From Vicingaceae bacterium (GTDB lineage: Bacteria > Bacteroidota > Bacteroidia > Flavobacteriales_E > Vicingaceae), in NCBI GenBank assembly GCA_018402765.1, contig JAGYIE010000001.1:496001-560000 (forward strand): a stretch of 64,000 nt of DNA. Direction: 5' to 3'. Of this stretch, positions 1-9,267 are shown in pieces. The notes below the pieces were generated by a model. It worked only from the letters and a program-made list of their open reading frames with translations, was not told the origin of the DNA and searched no databases. Both the position numbers and the translations under genes were made by a program. Position 1 is the stretch's first letter. Each line of letters begins with the position of its first letter.

Positions 1-1309
1 TTAATTCGTTTGTCGCAGTAAGCCATAACAAAAAGAATGGCAAAGCTTGTATTTTAAACCTTGCTAATGCGCCATAATTATAAGATGTAATACCCACTAA
101 AACACCAAAAATAATTGAGAATATCATTGAAAAAACAATTATGTTATGCTTTTTAAAAAAGGAAAACAATTGAAATCGCTGCTTGCTTAAAGCAACAATA
201 AAAAGGTACAAATAGAAATAGCTTTCCAATGCAGTAAGTAGCATTAATGGTGAATTAATTTGCCAAGGAAATGGTCCAAAGTAAGTAACTAAAAATGCCA
301 ATGGTGATTGTTGCAAAATGCCAACAATAGAATAATCTGTTATGCCTAAAGAGTAACTTGAACCACCAAGCTTAGTATGCCAATCATGAAACCCTTTGAG
401 CGTTTTTATCGCGTCATATTGAATGCTTAATATTTCACTTTGAAAGGATTGGAACCCAAAAAATAAAATACCCATCAAAACGGAAGAAAATATAAAATTG
501 AAGATATACCTGAAAACTTTATTCGTTTTTAATAGACTGCTATTGCTAACAATTAAACCATAATATGCTACCAATAAAGATCCAATAAGAGGAAAGAACA
601 CATATGGTTTCAAGTTTACAATAAAATAAGAGCAAATCATAAATAATAAAATTCTAAAAAAAATGAACTTATAATTTTTTAAGTCAAATACTTGAATAAA
701 AGAAATAACTAAACTACTACAGAAAATAAAAACATAGGTGTCTTTTAAAATTGCTGTTCCCCAAAAAAATAGTGATGGTATAAAAAGTATGTAATACAAC
801 TTCGGAGATTTAACTTTATCAAGATAAAAAGCCTTATTAACACTCTTAAACAACTTCCAATTAAAATAAAAACTTATATAAGATACCAATACACTAGAAG
901 CTAAAAAAGAATGAATTCCTAAAATTGAAATTAATGAGGTTACTCTCATCATAAGAAATGAATCAGAGTCATTCTGAAAATTCATTTGATCTAAAACCTG
1001 TAATGAATTGACATTAATACCCGGCAAGTCATTAAAAAGTATGCTCACTCCCTCAATAGGACTAGAAAATATATATTTCCCAAGAATACTCCCCCCTCTA
1101 AAATAATAGTAAGAATCTCCCCCCCCATAATAGAGTCCATAAACAAGACAGAAGAAAACAACCCCAAATAGATGAATAAAGAGTGAAGGCAGGTAGTACC
1201 TGTAATTGAGCTTCCCTTCTCCTATTTTCTGTCTGGAATACCACCAACCAATTAGCATTAGTATAAGAAAATAGAAGCTACCAAGAATTCCATCAAATAA
1301 GGTAATCAT
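1..1309 (-). CDS. Polytopic membrane protein, polysaccharide polymerase-like (partial, runs off left edge)
   Basis: An uninterrupted reading frame of 436 codons begins with the ATG at 1309 and reaches base 1 with no stop, so the 3' end is missing. The translation is strongly hydrophobic, with many Phe/Leu/Ile-rich segments separated by short charged loops. It ends near a segment reading TSYNYGALARFKIQALPFF, which resembles the last transmembrane region of EpsG/O-antigen polymerase-like proteins of Bacteroidota. Its role in polysaccharide assembly is inferred from this resemblance and the topology only. It is divergent from pckA and unrelated to it. A different multi-pass membrane family is possible. 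Confidence 0.75.
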   Translation of the reverse strand, partial: MITLFDGILGSFYFLILMLIGWWYSRQKIGEGKLNYRYYLPSLFIHLFGVVFFCLVYGLYYGGGDSYYYFRGGSILGKYIFSSPIEGVSILFNDLPGINVNSLQVLDQMNFQNDSDSFLMMRVTSLISILGIHSFLASSVLVSYISFYFNWKLFKSVNKAFYLDKVKSPKLYYILFIPSLFFWGTAILKDTYVFIFCSSLVISFIQVFDLKNYKFIFFRILLFMICSYFIVNLKPYVFFPLIGSLLVAYYGLIVSNSSLLKTNKVFRYIFNFIFSSVLMGILFFGFQSFQSEILSIQYDAIKTLKGFHDWHTKLGGSSYSLGITDYSIVGILQQSPLAFLVTYFGPFPWQINSPLMLLTALESYFYLYLFIVALSKQRFQLFSFFKKHNIIVFSMIFSIIFGVLVGITSYNYGALARFKIQALPFFLLWLTATNEL

Positions 1310-1448
1310 GTTCTAAAAATGAATTTCGTTGGTTATAAATTAATAATAATGTGGTTTAAAGTTCAAAACTAAAGGTTTTAAACAATAAACTATGAAAAAA
1401 ATTAAACCCTAAACCACTATTTTCTTTCTGTGTTCTAAAAAGTAGGGT

Positions 1449-1456
1449 TACTTTTG
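1449..1456 (+). promoter_or_regulatory. Putative -7 promoter element of pckA
   Basis: TACTTTTG matches the Bacteroidota -7 consensus TAnnTTTG and lies about 90 bases upstream of the pckA ATG. No clear -33 TTG is seen at the expected spacing. The implied leader is roughly 80 nt. Confidence 0.5.
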
Positions 1457-1545
1457 CAGGGTAAATTTTTAAAACAAATTAACGTAAGACAGAACTACTA
1501 ATAATATTGGCTGTCTGTTATTTTAGAAATCAAAACATAAATTTT

Positions 1546-3159
1546 ATGACTGAATTTGGATTAAAAGCCAAAGATGCTTCTATTGCTTCATTGGGATTAG
1601 GTAACGTTTCAGCAGCTTTTTGGAACTTAGAGCCAGCTCAACTAATTGAAGATACCATTTTAAGAGGTGAAGGTGCACTTTCATCAACGGGTGCTCTAGC
1701 TGTGGATACGGGAGAATTTACCGGGCGTTCACCAAAAGATCGTTTTATCGTAATGGATGAAATAACTAAAGATGCTGTTTGGTGGGGAGATATCAACATC
1801 AAATTCGATGCAGATAAGTTTGATAGCCTTTACAACAGAGTAGCTGCATACTTGGCTAACAGAGAAGTTTATGTTAGAGACGCGTATGCTTGTGCTAGCG
1901 ATAAATACAAAATGAATTTACGCGTTGTAACCGAGTTTCCTTGGTCTAATTTGTTTGCAAGCAATATGTTCTTAAGACCAACTGAAGAAGAAATTATGAA
2001 CTTTGACCCAGAGTGGTCAATCATCTGCGCACCCGGTTTTATGGCAGACCCTGAAATTGACGGAACTCGCCAACACAACTTTGCAATAATGAACTTCAGC
2101 AAAAAAATTCTTTTAATTGGTGGAACTGGTTATACAGGTGAAATCAAAAAAGGAGTTTTCTCTGCGTTAAACTTTATTTTACCACATCAAAAGAATGTTT
2201 TATCAATGCATTGTTCAGCAAATGTTGGTAAAGACGGAGATACAGCAGTCTTTTTCGGATTGTCAGGTACAGGTAAAACAACCCTTTCTTCAGATCCAAA
2301 CAGACGACTTATTGGTGATGATGAGCACGGTTGGGATGATGATTCTGTGTTTAATTTTGAGGGCGGATGCTACGCTAAATGTATTGATTTAACTAGAGAA
2401 AATGAACCTCAGATTTTTGATGCGATTAAATTTGGAGCACTTTTAGAAAATATTAATTTCGAAGATGGAACATCTGCTGTAGATTTTAAGGATTCAGAAA
2501 AAACAGAAAATACAAGAGTTTCATACCCAATACACTACATTGATAACATTCAAGAAGGATCTCAAGGTCCTGCACCTAAAAATATTTTCTTTTTAACCTG
2601 CGATGCTTACGGTGTTTTACCCCCGATCTCTAAGCTAACTCCAGGTCAAGCTATGTATCACTTTATTTCAGGTTACACGGCAAAAGTGGCAGGAACTGAA
2701 GCAGGTATTACTGAGCCAACAACTGCTTTCTCGGCTTGTTTTGGTGCGCCTTTTATGCCATTACATCCAACCAAATATGCAGAAATGTTAGGAAATAAAA
2801 TGCGTGAAAATGATGTAAAAGTTTGGTTGATCAATACAGGCTGGTCAGGTGGTGCTTATGGCACAGGTAAACGATTAAGTTTGAAGTATACCCGAGCGAT
2901 GATTACAGCAGCTTTAGAAGGCGAACTTAACAATGTGAATTATCAAACACATGAAGTATTTGGTCTTGCAATGCCAACTGAGTGTCCTAATGTACCTCAA
3001 GAAATTTTAAGTCCAAAAAATACATGGACAGATAAAGATGCATACGACAAAAAGGCCAATACATTGGCTGAAGCATTTACTAAAAACTTCACCAAATATG
3101 CAGACTATGCAAATGAAGAAATTATGGCAGGATCACCAAAAGCAGCTACAAACGCTTAG
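1546..3159 (+). CDS. pckA: Phosphoenolpyruvate carboxykinase (ATP)
   Basis: The 537-residue product converts oxaloacetate plus ATP to PEP, CO2 and ADP, the entry step of gluconeogenesis, in the cytosol. The family signature is unmistakable: a phosphate-binding loop GLSGTGKTTLSSDPNRR near residue 240, followed by GDDEHGWDD, which holds the metal-binding acidic residues, and the substrate-site motif FTGRSPKDRF near residue 60. Length is normal for the ATP-dependent family. I chose the ATG at 1546 (MTEFGLK) over an in-frame TTG 39 bases upstream because family proteins start at about this point. The gene stands alone with its own promoter and a strong terminator. Confidence 0.97.
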   Translation: MTEFGLKAKDASIASLGLGNVSAAFWNLEPAQLIEDTILRGEGALSSTGALAVDTGEFTGRSPKDRFIVMDEITKDAVWWGDINIKFDADKFDSLYNRVAAYLANREVYVRDAYACASDKYKMNLRVVTEFPWSNLFASNMFLRPTEEEIMNFDPEWSIICAPGFMADPEIDGTRQHNFAIMNFSKKILLIGGTGYTGEIKKGVFSALNFILPHQKNVLSMHCSANVGKDGDTAVFFGLSGTGKTTLSSDPNRRLIGDDEHGWDDDSVFNFEGGCYAKCIDLTRENEPQIFDAIKFGALLENINFEDGTSAVDFKDSEKTENTRVSYPIHYIDNIQEGSQGPAPKNIFFLTCDAYGVLPPISKLTPGQAMYHFISGYTAKVAGTEAGITEPTTAFSACFGAPFMPLHPTKYAEMLGNKMRENDVKVWLINTGWSGGAYGTGKRLSLKYTRAMITAALEGELNNVNYQTHEVFGLAMPTECPNVPQEILSPKNTWTDKDAYDKKANTLAEAFTKNFTKYADYANEEIMAGSPKAATNA

Positions 3160-3179
3160 TTATTTAAACATATAAAATT

Positions 3180-3217
3180 AAAAAGGTTGCAATTAACAAA
3201 TTGCAACCTTTTTTTAT
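3180..3217. terminator. Bidirectional rho-independent terminator between pckA and the histidine kinase
   Basis: A perfect 10-bp stem GGTTGCAATT/AATTGCAACC (3185-3194 and 3199-3208) with a 4-nt loop is flanked by A-tract and T-tract, so it can end transcripts from both converging genes. Confidence 0.9.
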
Positions 3218-3233
3218 ATACTCCTTTTTAAGT

Positions 3234-4592
3234 TTAAAACACTTCAATGCTTAAGGGTAAAGTAAAGTAAAAGTTAGAACCTTTGCCAACTTCACTATCA
3301 ACCCATATTTCGCCGCCCAATAATTTAATGTATGCTTTAGATATCGATAAACCCAAGCCTGCTCCTTCGTGCTTTCTCGCTAAGGATTCATTGCCTTGTC
3401 TAAACCGTTTAAAGATTAATTCTCTCTGCATTGGTGTAATTCCTTCCCCAGTATCTTTTACATAAAACTGTAATGAATCATTTACCTTATGAAATCCAAA
3501 AGAAATACTGCCTTCATGCGTAAATTTTACCGCATTGCTTAATAAATTGGAAATTACTGATACTAACTTATCAGCATCAGTTTGAATAATTTCTTTAGTA
3601 AATAAATCTCCATTAAATATTAAATCAATACCCTTATTTTCAGCATCCTCTTTATAAGTAGAATACAATTTAGAAAGCTCTTTATTTATATCGGTATCAG
3701 TAATTTCTACTTTAGCTTGGCCCGATTCAATTTGAGAAATAGTGACAATATCGTTGATAATATTCAGCATGCGCTGCCCACTCTTCTCTATGATTTCTAA
3801 GTACTCATTATGCGTTTCATCTGAAAATTCGGTTTCTTTAAGTAATCCCGCAAAACCCAGAATGCCATTCATTGGAGTTCTTATTTCATGACTCATATTG
3901 GATAGAAATGAGGTTTTTAACCGATCACTCTCTTCCGCCCTATTTTTAGCTCGAATAAGCTCTTGTGTTAATTTTTTCCGGTTGGTAACATTTACAAGCA
4001 TATCTGAAAATACTTTTAAAAGTACTTCTTCCTTTTCCGTATAAAAATGGTGCTCTTTTACAGAATCAAACCCCAAAAAACCAATTAACTCACCATTATT
4101 AAACATCGGCAACGTCATTAAACTTTTTATGTCTTGGGGTTCAAGAATCTGACGCACCCCGTCATCCTCAGATAATTCAAAAACATCAGGAATAAAAAGT
4201 GTTTTATTTTTAAAATGAGCTTCTGTCCACCAAGGTATTACATCAATAGGCACGCCTTGCAATTCATTAATCTGAGCCTCTATACCTTCCTCACACCATT
4301 CGTGTGTATTGTTACATATTTGATTTTTAAAGTCATAATCAAATATATAAACACGATCTGCGTTTACAAACCTTCCCAGTTCACCTAAGGATTCTTGTAT
4401 TCCTGATTCTACATCCTCTAATGAAATATTGATATACTTAGATGCAATCATCATTAGAATACGCTGCAGATCGGATAAGTAGGCTACTTCGTCCTCCACT
4501 TTCTTATGCGCTAGTAATTCTGATTCATGTAAATTTCTGAGCTGCTGCAACTCCTCTATTAACTGCTGTTTTGACTTATCTTCGTCTGACAT
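3234..4592 (-). CDS. GAF-domain sensor histidine kinase
   Basis: A 452-residue soluble sensor kinase with no membrane segment. Order: N-terminal coiled coil (about 5-40), GAF-type sensory domain (about 45-205), short coiled linker, HisKA dimerization domain with the phospho-acceptor His235 in MSHEIRTPMNG, and a HATPase domain with N-box (SNLLSNAVKFT), G1 (DTGEGI) and G2 (GAGLGLS). It should autophosphorylate in response to a cytosolic signal that the GAF domain binds. No response regulator is adjacent, so it is an orphan whose partner is elsewhere. The ligand cannot be predicted. Confidence 0.93.
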   Translation of the reverse strand: MSDEDKSKQQLIEELQQLRNLHESELLAHKKVEDEVAYLSDLQRILMMIASKYINISLEDVESGIQESLGELGRFVNADRVYIFDYDFKNQICNNTHEWCEEGIEAQINELQGVPIDVIPWWTEAHFKNKTLFIPDVFELSEDDGVRQILEPQDIKSLMTLPMFNNGELIGFLGFDSVKEHHFYTEKEEVLLKVFSDMLVNVTNRKKLTQELIRAKNRAEESDRLKTSFLSNMSHEIRTPMNGILGFAGLLKETEFSDETHNEYLEIIEKSGQRMLNIINDIVTISQIESGQAKVEITDTDINKELSKLYSTYKEDAENKGIDLIFNGDLFTKEIIQTDADKLVSVISNLLSNAVKFTHEGSISFGFHKVNDSLQFYVKDTGEGITPMQRELIFKRFRQGNESLARKHEGAGLGLSISKAYIKLLGGEIWVDSEVGKGSNFYFTLPLSIEVF

Positions 4593-4779
4593 TTTTTATT
4601 AAAATATGTTTAAAAATAGCTAAGTAAAAATAAGCCTTTCAAAATTTTATACTATAAAAATTGCTATAAAATAAGATTAATACAAATAATTGATATATAA
4701 TAAAATTAAGGTTAATCAAAAACATCCTTACTACAGTTAAGTAACGACCTTTTTAATCTAGTTTTTTAAAAATAAACAC

Positions 4780-5217
4780 TTACGTACTTAACACCATCTT
4801 ATAATGAAGTATATCACATTCCTCAAATTGCGCTCCTACCTTTATAAATCCTTGACGTTCGTAAAATGGTATGGCTTTTAATTGTGCATGTAGATATACC
4901 TCAAAATTAAACTCCTTTAGATCGACCAAAACTTTTTGAAGTAATTTACTTCCGAATCCAAGATTTCTATAATTAGAAAGTAAAGCAAATCGTTCGCACT
5001 TAATTTTTTTTCCTATAAACCTCCATCTTGCTGTTGCAATTGGTTGCCCATTTACCAAAAGTAAATAATGAGTGGATTCATCTTCAAATTCATCAAATTC
5101 TTCTTCGGGATTAACGTCCTGTTCATCTACAAAAACTTTTTTTCTTATGGCAACTATTTTTTCAAATAGCACTAATTCTGATGATTTTATGCGGTGAATT
5201 TTAAGTGTATCTTCCAT
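4780..5217 (-). CDS. GNAT family N-acetyltransferase (ElaA-like)
   Basis: A 145-residue single-domain protein of the GCN5-related acetyltransferase fold. The acetyl-CoA-binding region is seen as NYRNLGFGSKLLQKVL (about 82-97), and FYERQGFIKVG near 118-128 is the usual alpha4-beta7 segment of the family. The early VFVDEQDVNPEEEFDEFEDE stretch is characteristic of ElaA/YjcF-type members. The substrate amine is unknown. It stands alone between the kinase gene and the divergent moxR operon. Confidence 0.85.
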   Translation of the reverse strand: MEDTLKIHRIKSSELVLFEKIVAIRKKVFVDEQDVNPEEEFDEFEDESTHYLLLVNGQPIATARWRFIGKKIKCERFALLSNYRNLGFGSKLLQKVLVDLKEFNFEVYLHAQLKAIPFYERQGFIKVGAQFEECDILHYKMVLST

Positions 5218-5339
5218 ATATTTAATTAAGTATAAATAATGTTAAGTTCTAAAAACCGTTAACAATAATTAACAGCCCATATTCAGTGATTTAAGCCGTG
5301 TATTTATAATTTAGCCAACCTCAAAAATAGAACGATAAA

Positions 5340-6377
5340 ATGGAAGAATCAAACATTACAGAAGCAACAGTTAATGTTGGAAACGAAGCAATGGATATAA
5401 AATCCATTAATGAGAAAATTCAGAAAGAAAGTTCTTTTGTTGACCTATTAACCATGGAAATGGATAAAGTAATTGTTGGCCAAAAATATATGGTTGAACG
5501 ATTATTAGTAGGACTTCTTTCCGATGGTCATATTTTGCTAGAGGGAGTGCCTGGACTTGCAAAAACACTAGCAATTAATACCCTTGCAACATGTGTAGAT
5601 GCAAAATTTAGTCGAATCCAATTTACCCCAGACTTACTTCCTGCTGATTTAATTGGGACAATGATTTACAGCCAAAAGCAAGAAGAATTTAGTATAAAAA
5701 AGGGTCCTATTTTTGCCAACTTCGTTTTAGCTGATGAAATAAATAGAGCTCCGGCTAAGGTTCAAAGTGCACTGCTAGAAGCGATGCAAGAAAAACAAAT
5801 TACCATAGGAGAGGAAACATTTAAACTACCAAAGCCATTTTTGGTTTTAGCAACTCAAAATCCAGTAGAACAAGAGGGGACCTATCCATTACCTGAAGCA
5901 CAAGTAGATCGATTTATGCTTAAAGTAGTTTTGGACTATCCAAAGAAAGAGGAAGAGAAAAGAATTATTCGCAGCAACTTGGCAAAAGGTGGTATGCCTC
6001 AAGCCAACAAAATTATTTCACCTGACGACATCATTCGAGCTAGAGCAGTTGTTCGTGAAGTATATATGGATGAAAAAATAGAGCAATACATTGTCGATAT
6101 CGTTTTTGCAACAAGATATCCTTCTGAATATGGTTTAGAGCGTTTTAAAGACTTGATTAGTTTTGGAGGTTCGCCTAGAGCAAGTATAAACCTTGCACTA
6201 GCAGCTAAAGCTTATGCTTTTATTAAACGAAGAGGCTATGTAATTCCAGAAGATGTAAGGGCTATTTGCAAAGATGTTTTATGTCATCGAATCGGTTTGA
6301 CTTACGAAGCAGAAGCAGAAGAAATAACACGAGAAGATATTGTAAATGAAATTCTAAATGCAGTTGAAGTTCCATAA
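5340..6377 (+). CDS. moxR: MoxR-family AAA+ ATPase
   Basis: A 345-residue AAA+ ATPase of the MoxR class, proposed in other systems to act as a chaperone that inserts cofactors or remodels vWA-domain partners. Walker A is GVPGLAKT (69-76), Walker B is LADEINRA (about 132-139), and the sensor segment ATQNPVEQEGTYPLPEAQ is the typical MoxR box. It is the first gene of the Bat operon and is followed at once by a DUF58 and two vWA membrane proteins, the classical partners. An AT-rich 9-bp hairpin (6380-6403) lies in the 47-bp gap to the next gene and might tune downstream expression. Confidence 0.95.
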   Translation: MEESNITEATVNVGNEAMDIKSINEKIQKESSFVDLLTMEMDKVIVGQKYMVERLLVGLLSDGHILLEGVPGLAKTLAINTLATCVDAKFSRIQFTPDLLPADLIGTMIYSQKQEEFSIKKGPIFANFVLADEINRAPAKVQSALLEAMQEKQITIGEETFKLPKPFLVLATQNPVEQEGTYPLPEAQVDRFMLKVVLDYPKKEEEKRIIRSNLAKGGMPQANKIISPDDIIRARAVVREVYMDEKIEQYIVDIVFATRYPSEYGLERFKDLISFGGSPRASINLALAAKAYAFIKRRGYVIPEDVRAICKDVLCHRIGLTYEAEAEEITREDIVNEILNAVEVP

Positions 6378-6424
6378 CCTTTAATTGAAATTCATCAATT
6401 AAAAAATTCAATTGTTACAGTTAC

Positions 6425-7303
6425 ATGACAGATACCAAAACGCTTTTAAAAAGAGTTAGAAAAATCGAGATTAAAACCCGAGGTTTATCTACCCAAGTTT
6501 TTTCAGGTGAGTACCACTCGGCATTCAAGGGAAGAGGCATGGCTTTTAGTGAAGTAAGAGAGTATCAACCAGGTGACGAAATTAGAACCATTGATTGGAA
6601 TGTTACGGCTCGATTCAACAAACCATACATCAAAGTTTTTGAGGAAGAACGAGAGATGACTGTAATGCTCATAGTTGATGTTAGCGGATCGGAAAACTTT
6701 GGAAGTAAAGAAAAAACAAAAAAAGAACAAATCATCGAAATATGTGCAGTGCTCGCGTTTTCAGCAATCAATAATAATGACAAAGTTGGTATTGTTTTCT
6801 TTAGCGATAAAGTAGAAAAGTTCATCCCACCAAAAAAAGGTAAAAGCCACATTTTAATGATTATTAGAGAATTATTAGAATTTACCCCTACAAGTAAAGG
6901 AACGAATATTAAAGAAGCTTTAACCTACTTTAACCGAGTGATCAAGAAGAAGAGCACTACATTTATTATCTCTGATTTTATGGATGGTAATTTTGAAGAT
7001 GCAATAAAGATGACCAATAATAAACATGATTTAATCGCATTGAATATTTACGATAAATTAGAAGATGAACTGCCAAATGTTGGACTAATTCAGCTTAGAG
7101 ATGCAGAAACGGGAGAACAGCGTTGGATTAATACATCAGATAAATCAGTAAGAGTGAATTATAGAAAAGAGGTTTTAAAGAGAAAAAAGCTTTTAGAACT
7201 GTCTTTTAGAAAAAGTGGTGTAGATGTAGCCAATATTTCTGCCCATGAGTCTTATGTAGGGCCATTAATGAATTTATTTAAACGAAGAGAACACAGACGA
7301 TAA
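6425..7303 (+). CDS. DUF58 domain protein with vWA-like fold
   Basis: A 292-residue soluble protein. The N-terminal half carries the DUF58 hallmark GDEIRTIDWNVTAR (about 50-63) and the C-terminal half a von Willebrand A-like domain with a MIDAS-type DVSGS near residue 83. DUF58 proteins are almost always encoded next to MoxR, and a physical partnership is inferred from that linkage. The stop overlaps the next start by one base (TAATG), so translation is probably coupled within the Bat operon. The biochemical role is not established. Confidence 0.92.
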   Translation: MTDTKTLLKRVRKIEIKTRGLSTQVFSGEYHSAFKGRGMAFSEVREYQPGDEIRTIDWNVTARFNKPYIKVFEEEREMTVMLIVDVSGSENFGSKEKTKKEQIIEICAVLAFSAINNNDKVGIVFFSDKVEKFIPPKKGKSHILMIIRELLEFTPTSKGTNIKEALTYFNRVIKKKSTTFIISDFMDGNFEDAIKMTNNKHDLIALNIYDKLEDELPNVGLIQLRDAETGEQRWINTSDKSVRVNYRKEVLKRKKLLELSFRKSGVDVANISAHESYVGPLMNLFKRREHRR

Positions 7304-8265
7304 TGAGAAAATATGTGATCCTTTTCTTTACGCTTATCCTCACTGTATGCCAATCTTTTAGTCAAGAGTCTGTATCGGAGGTTATTGCTATTATGGATAG
7401 TAATAAAATCAAAGTTGGTGATCAAACACATTTATTGCTACAAGCTACTTTTCCTGCAGGAAGCACTGTAATCTTTCCCGTTTTAAAAGATACCCTAAAA
7501 GGTGGAATTTCGCTAGTAGAAATTGGTGAGATAGATACATCTTACGATGCTGATGACGTTAAGCAAAAGTTACTGTCACAGCAACTAACCATTACTGCTT
7601 GGGATAGTGGTTTATTCCCTATCGAGCCATTTTTTTTCATTATCAACGGAGATACCCTAAAAACAAAAGCATTGCTTTTAGAAGTTTCCAATGTCCAATT
7701 AGATCCAAATGCGGATATTAAAGATATCAAAGGAATCGCCGAAACCCCATTTTCATTTATTGAATTTTTAAAGGAAAACGGTCTTTATTTCTTAGGAGGT
7801 ATAATCCTGCTGCTTATCGCTGCATTTATCGCTAAATATTTAAGAAGCAGACCGAAACATAAATATGATCTTAAAAAGAATGAGCCCGCTATTCCGGCAC
7901 ACTTACTCGCACTTGAAGCGCTAGAGGCATTAGATAAAAAGAAACTTTGGCAGCAAGACAAAGTTAAAGCGTATTACTCTGAGCTAACACATATTTTAAG
8001 AGTTTACTTAGAACAAAGATTTGAAATTCACGCATTAGAGCAGACTTCGGATGAAATAATAGTCGCACTTAAATACACCGATATTCCTGAGTTAGAAAAA
8101 AAGAAAGTGATGAACGTATTATTGCTTTCTGACATGGTAAAGTTTGCAAAAGAGAAGCCAATTGGATCAGAAAATGTGGATGCATTGGCCGAAGTAAAGA
8201 AAGTAATCGAATTGACTATTTTAGATGAAGTTAAAGTTGAACCAACTAAGGAGGCAGAACGATGA
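7303..8265 (+). CDS. Bat operon membrane protein, BatD-like periplasmic domain with cytosolic tail
   Basis: A 320-residue protein. Residues 1-20 are a signal peptide ending in SFS-Q. Residues about 25-130 form a beta-rich domain like the first module of BatD (KIKVGDQTHLLLQATFP). A single transmembrane helix spans about 158-178, and a helical cytosolic domain (about 185-315) contains the segment LTHILRVYLEQRFEIHALEQT seen in DUF4381/BatD C-termini. It sits between DUF58 and batA, overlapping batA by 4 bp, a common position for this extra gene in Bacteroidota Bat operons. It may be a scaffold for the vWA proteins; that is inference. Confidence 0.8.
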   Translation: MRKYVILFFTLILTVCQSFSQESVSEVIAIMDSNKIKVGDQTHLLLQATFPAGSTVIFPVLKDTLKGGISLVEIGEIDTSYDADDVKQKLLSQQLTITAWDSGLFPIEPFFFIINGDTLKTKALLLEVSNVQLDPNADIKDIKGIAETPFSFIEFLKENGLYFLGGIILLLIAAFIAKYLRSRPKHKYDLKKNEPAIPAHLLALEALEALDKKKLWQQDKVKAYYSELTHILRVYLEQRFEIHALEQTSDEIIVALKYTDIPELEKKKVMNVLLLSDMVKFAKEKPIGSENVDALAEVKKVIELTILDEVKVEPTKEAER

Positions 8266-9266
8266 CAACTTGGTTTGATGAGATTCAATTTGCAAATCCA
8301 GGGTTTTTCCTGCTGTTTGCATTGCTTCCACTTTTAGTTTTATGGTACTTTTTAAGATTAAAGAAAAAGAACTCAGATCTGCGATTTTCTAGTCTAGCGA
8401 ATATCCCTATTAGAACTTCACTAAAAGTAAAGCTGAGACATTTGCCCTTTTTTCTAAAAGTAATTGCCCTTGCAGCTGTTATAACCGTGCTAGCTCGACC
8501 TCAGTCATCACTAAGCTATCAAAATGTAGTCAGTGAAGGAATTGATATTATGATTGCTTTTGATATTTCAGGATCGATGCTGGCGGAAGATTTAAAGCCA
8601 AATAGAATTGAAGCATCTAAAGAAGTGGCTATAAATTTTATAAAGGGTAGGCCTCAAGATCGAATTGGATTAGTTGTTTATAGCGGTGAAAGCTTCACGC
8701 AATGTCCATTGACAACAGATCATTCTGTTGTGGTAAATTTATTTAATGATGTAAAAAATGGCATGATTGAAGATGGCACTGCAATTGGGTTGGGCTTAGC
8801 TACAGCAGTGAATCGACTCCGAGAAAGTGATGCTAAAAGTCGAGTAATTATTTTATTAACCGATGGAAGTAATACAGCAGGTAGTATTCCCCCAATCACT
8901 GCTGCAGAGATTGCAAGAGAGTTTGATGTGCGGGTGTATACCATTGGAATTGGAACAAACGGAAAAGCTCCCTTTCCTGTGACGGACGTATTTGGGCGTA
9001 GATCATATGAAATGGTGGATGTAAAAATAGACGAAAAAACACTTACAGAAATTGCACAAACAACAGGAGGTAAATATTTTAGAGCAAACAACAATCGAAA
9101 ACTAGAATCCATTTACCAAGAAATAGATCAATTAGAGAAATCAAAAATTGAAGTAACCGAATACCGAAGAAAAAAAGAAGAATTTTTACCATTTGGCCTA
9201 ATTGCAGGTATTCTTCTTTTAGGAGCATATATTTTGAAAACAACCGTATTTAAATCGATTACATAA
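8262..9266 (+). CDS. batA: BatA, membrane-anchored vWA protein
   Basis: A 334-residue vWA protein with two N-terminal membrane segments (about 14-31 and 62-78), a vWA domain starting near residue 93 with an intact MIDAS motif DISGS (101-105), and a C-terminal transmembrane helix (about 308-328). The metal-dependent adhesion site suggests ligand or partner binding at the membrane. BatA was first described from the Bacteroides fragilis aerotolerance locus. The start overlaps the preceding gene by 4 bp (ATGA) and one base separates its stop from the batB start. Confidence 0.94.
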   Translation: MTTWFDEIQFANPGFFLLFALLPLLVLWYFLRLKKKNSDLRFSSLANIPIRTSLKVKLRHLPFFLKVIALAAVITVLARPQSSLSYQNVVSEGIDIMIAFDISGSMLAEDLKPNRIEASKEVAINFIKGRPQDRIGLVVYSGESFTQCPLTTDHSVVVNLFNDVKNGMIEDGTAIGLGLATAVNRLRESDAKSRVIILLTDGSNTAGSIPPITAAEIAREFDVRVYTIGIGTNGKAPFPVTDVFGRRSYEMVDVKIDEKTLTEIAQTTGGKYFRANNNRKLESIYQEIDQLEKSKIEVTEYRRKKEEFLPFGLIAGILLLGAYILKTTVFKSIT

Positions 9267-9267
9267 G

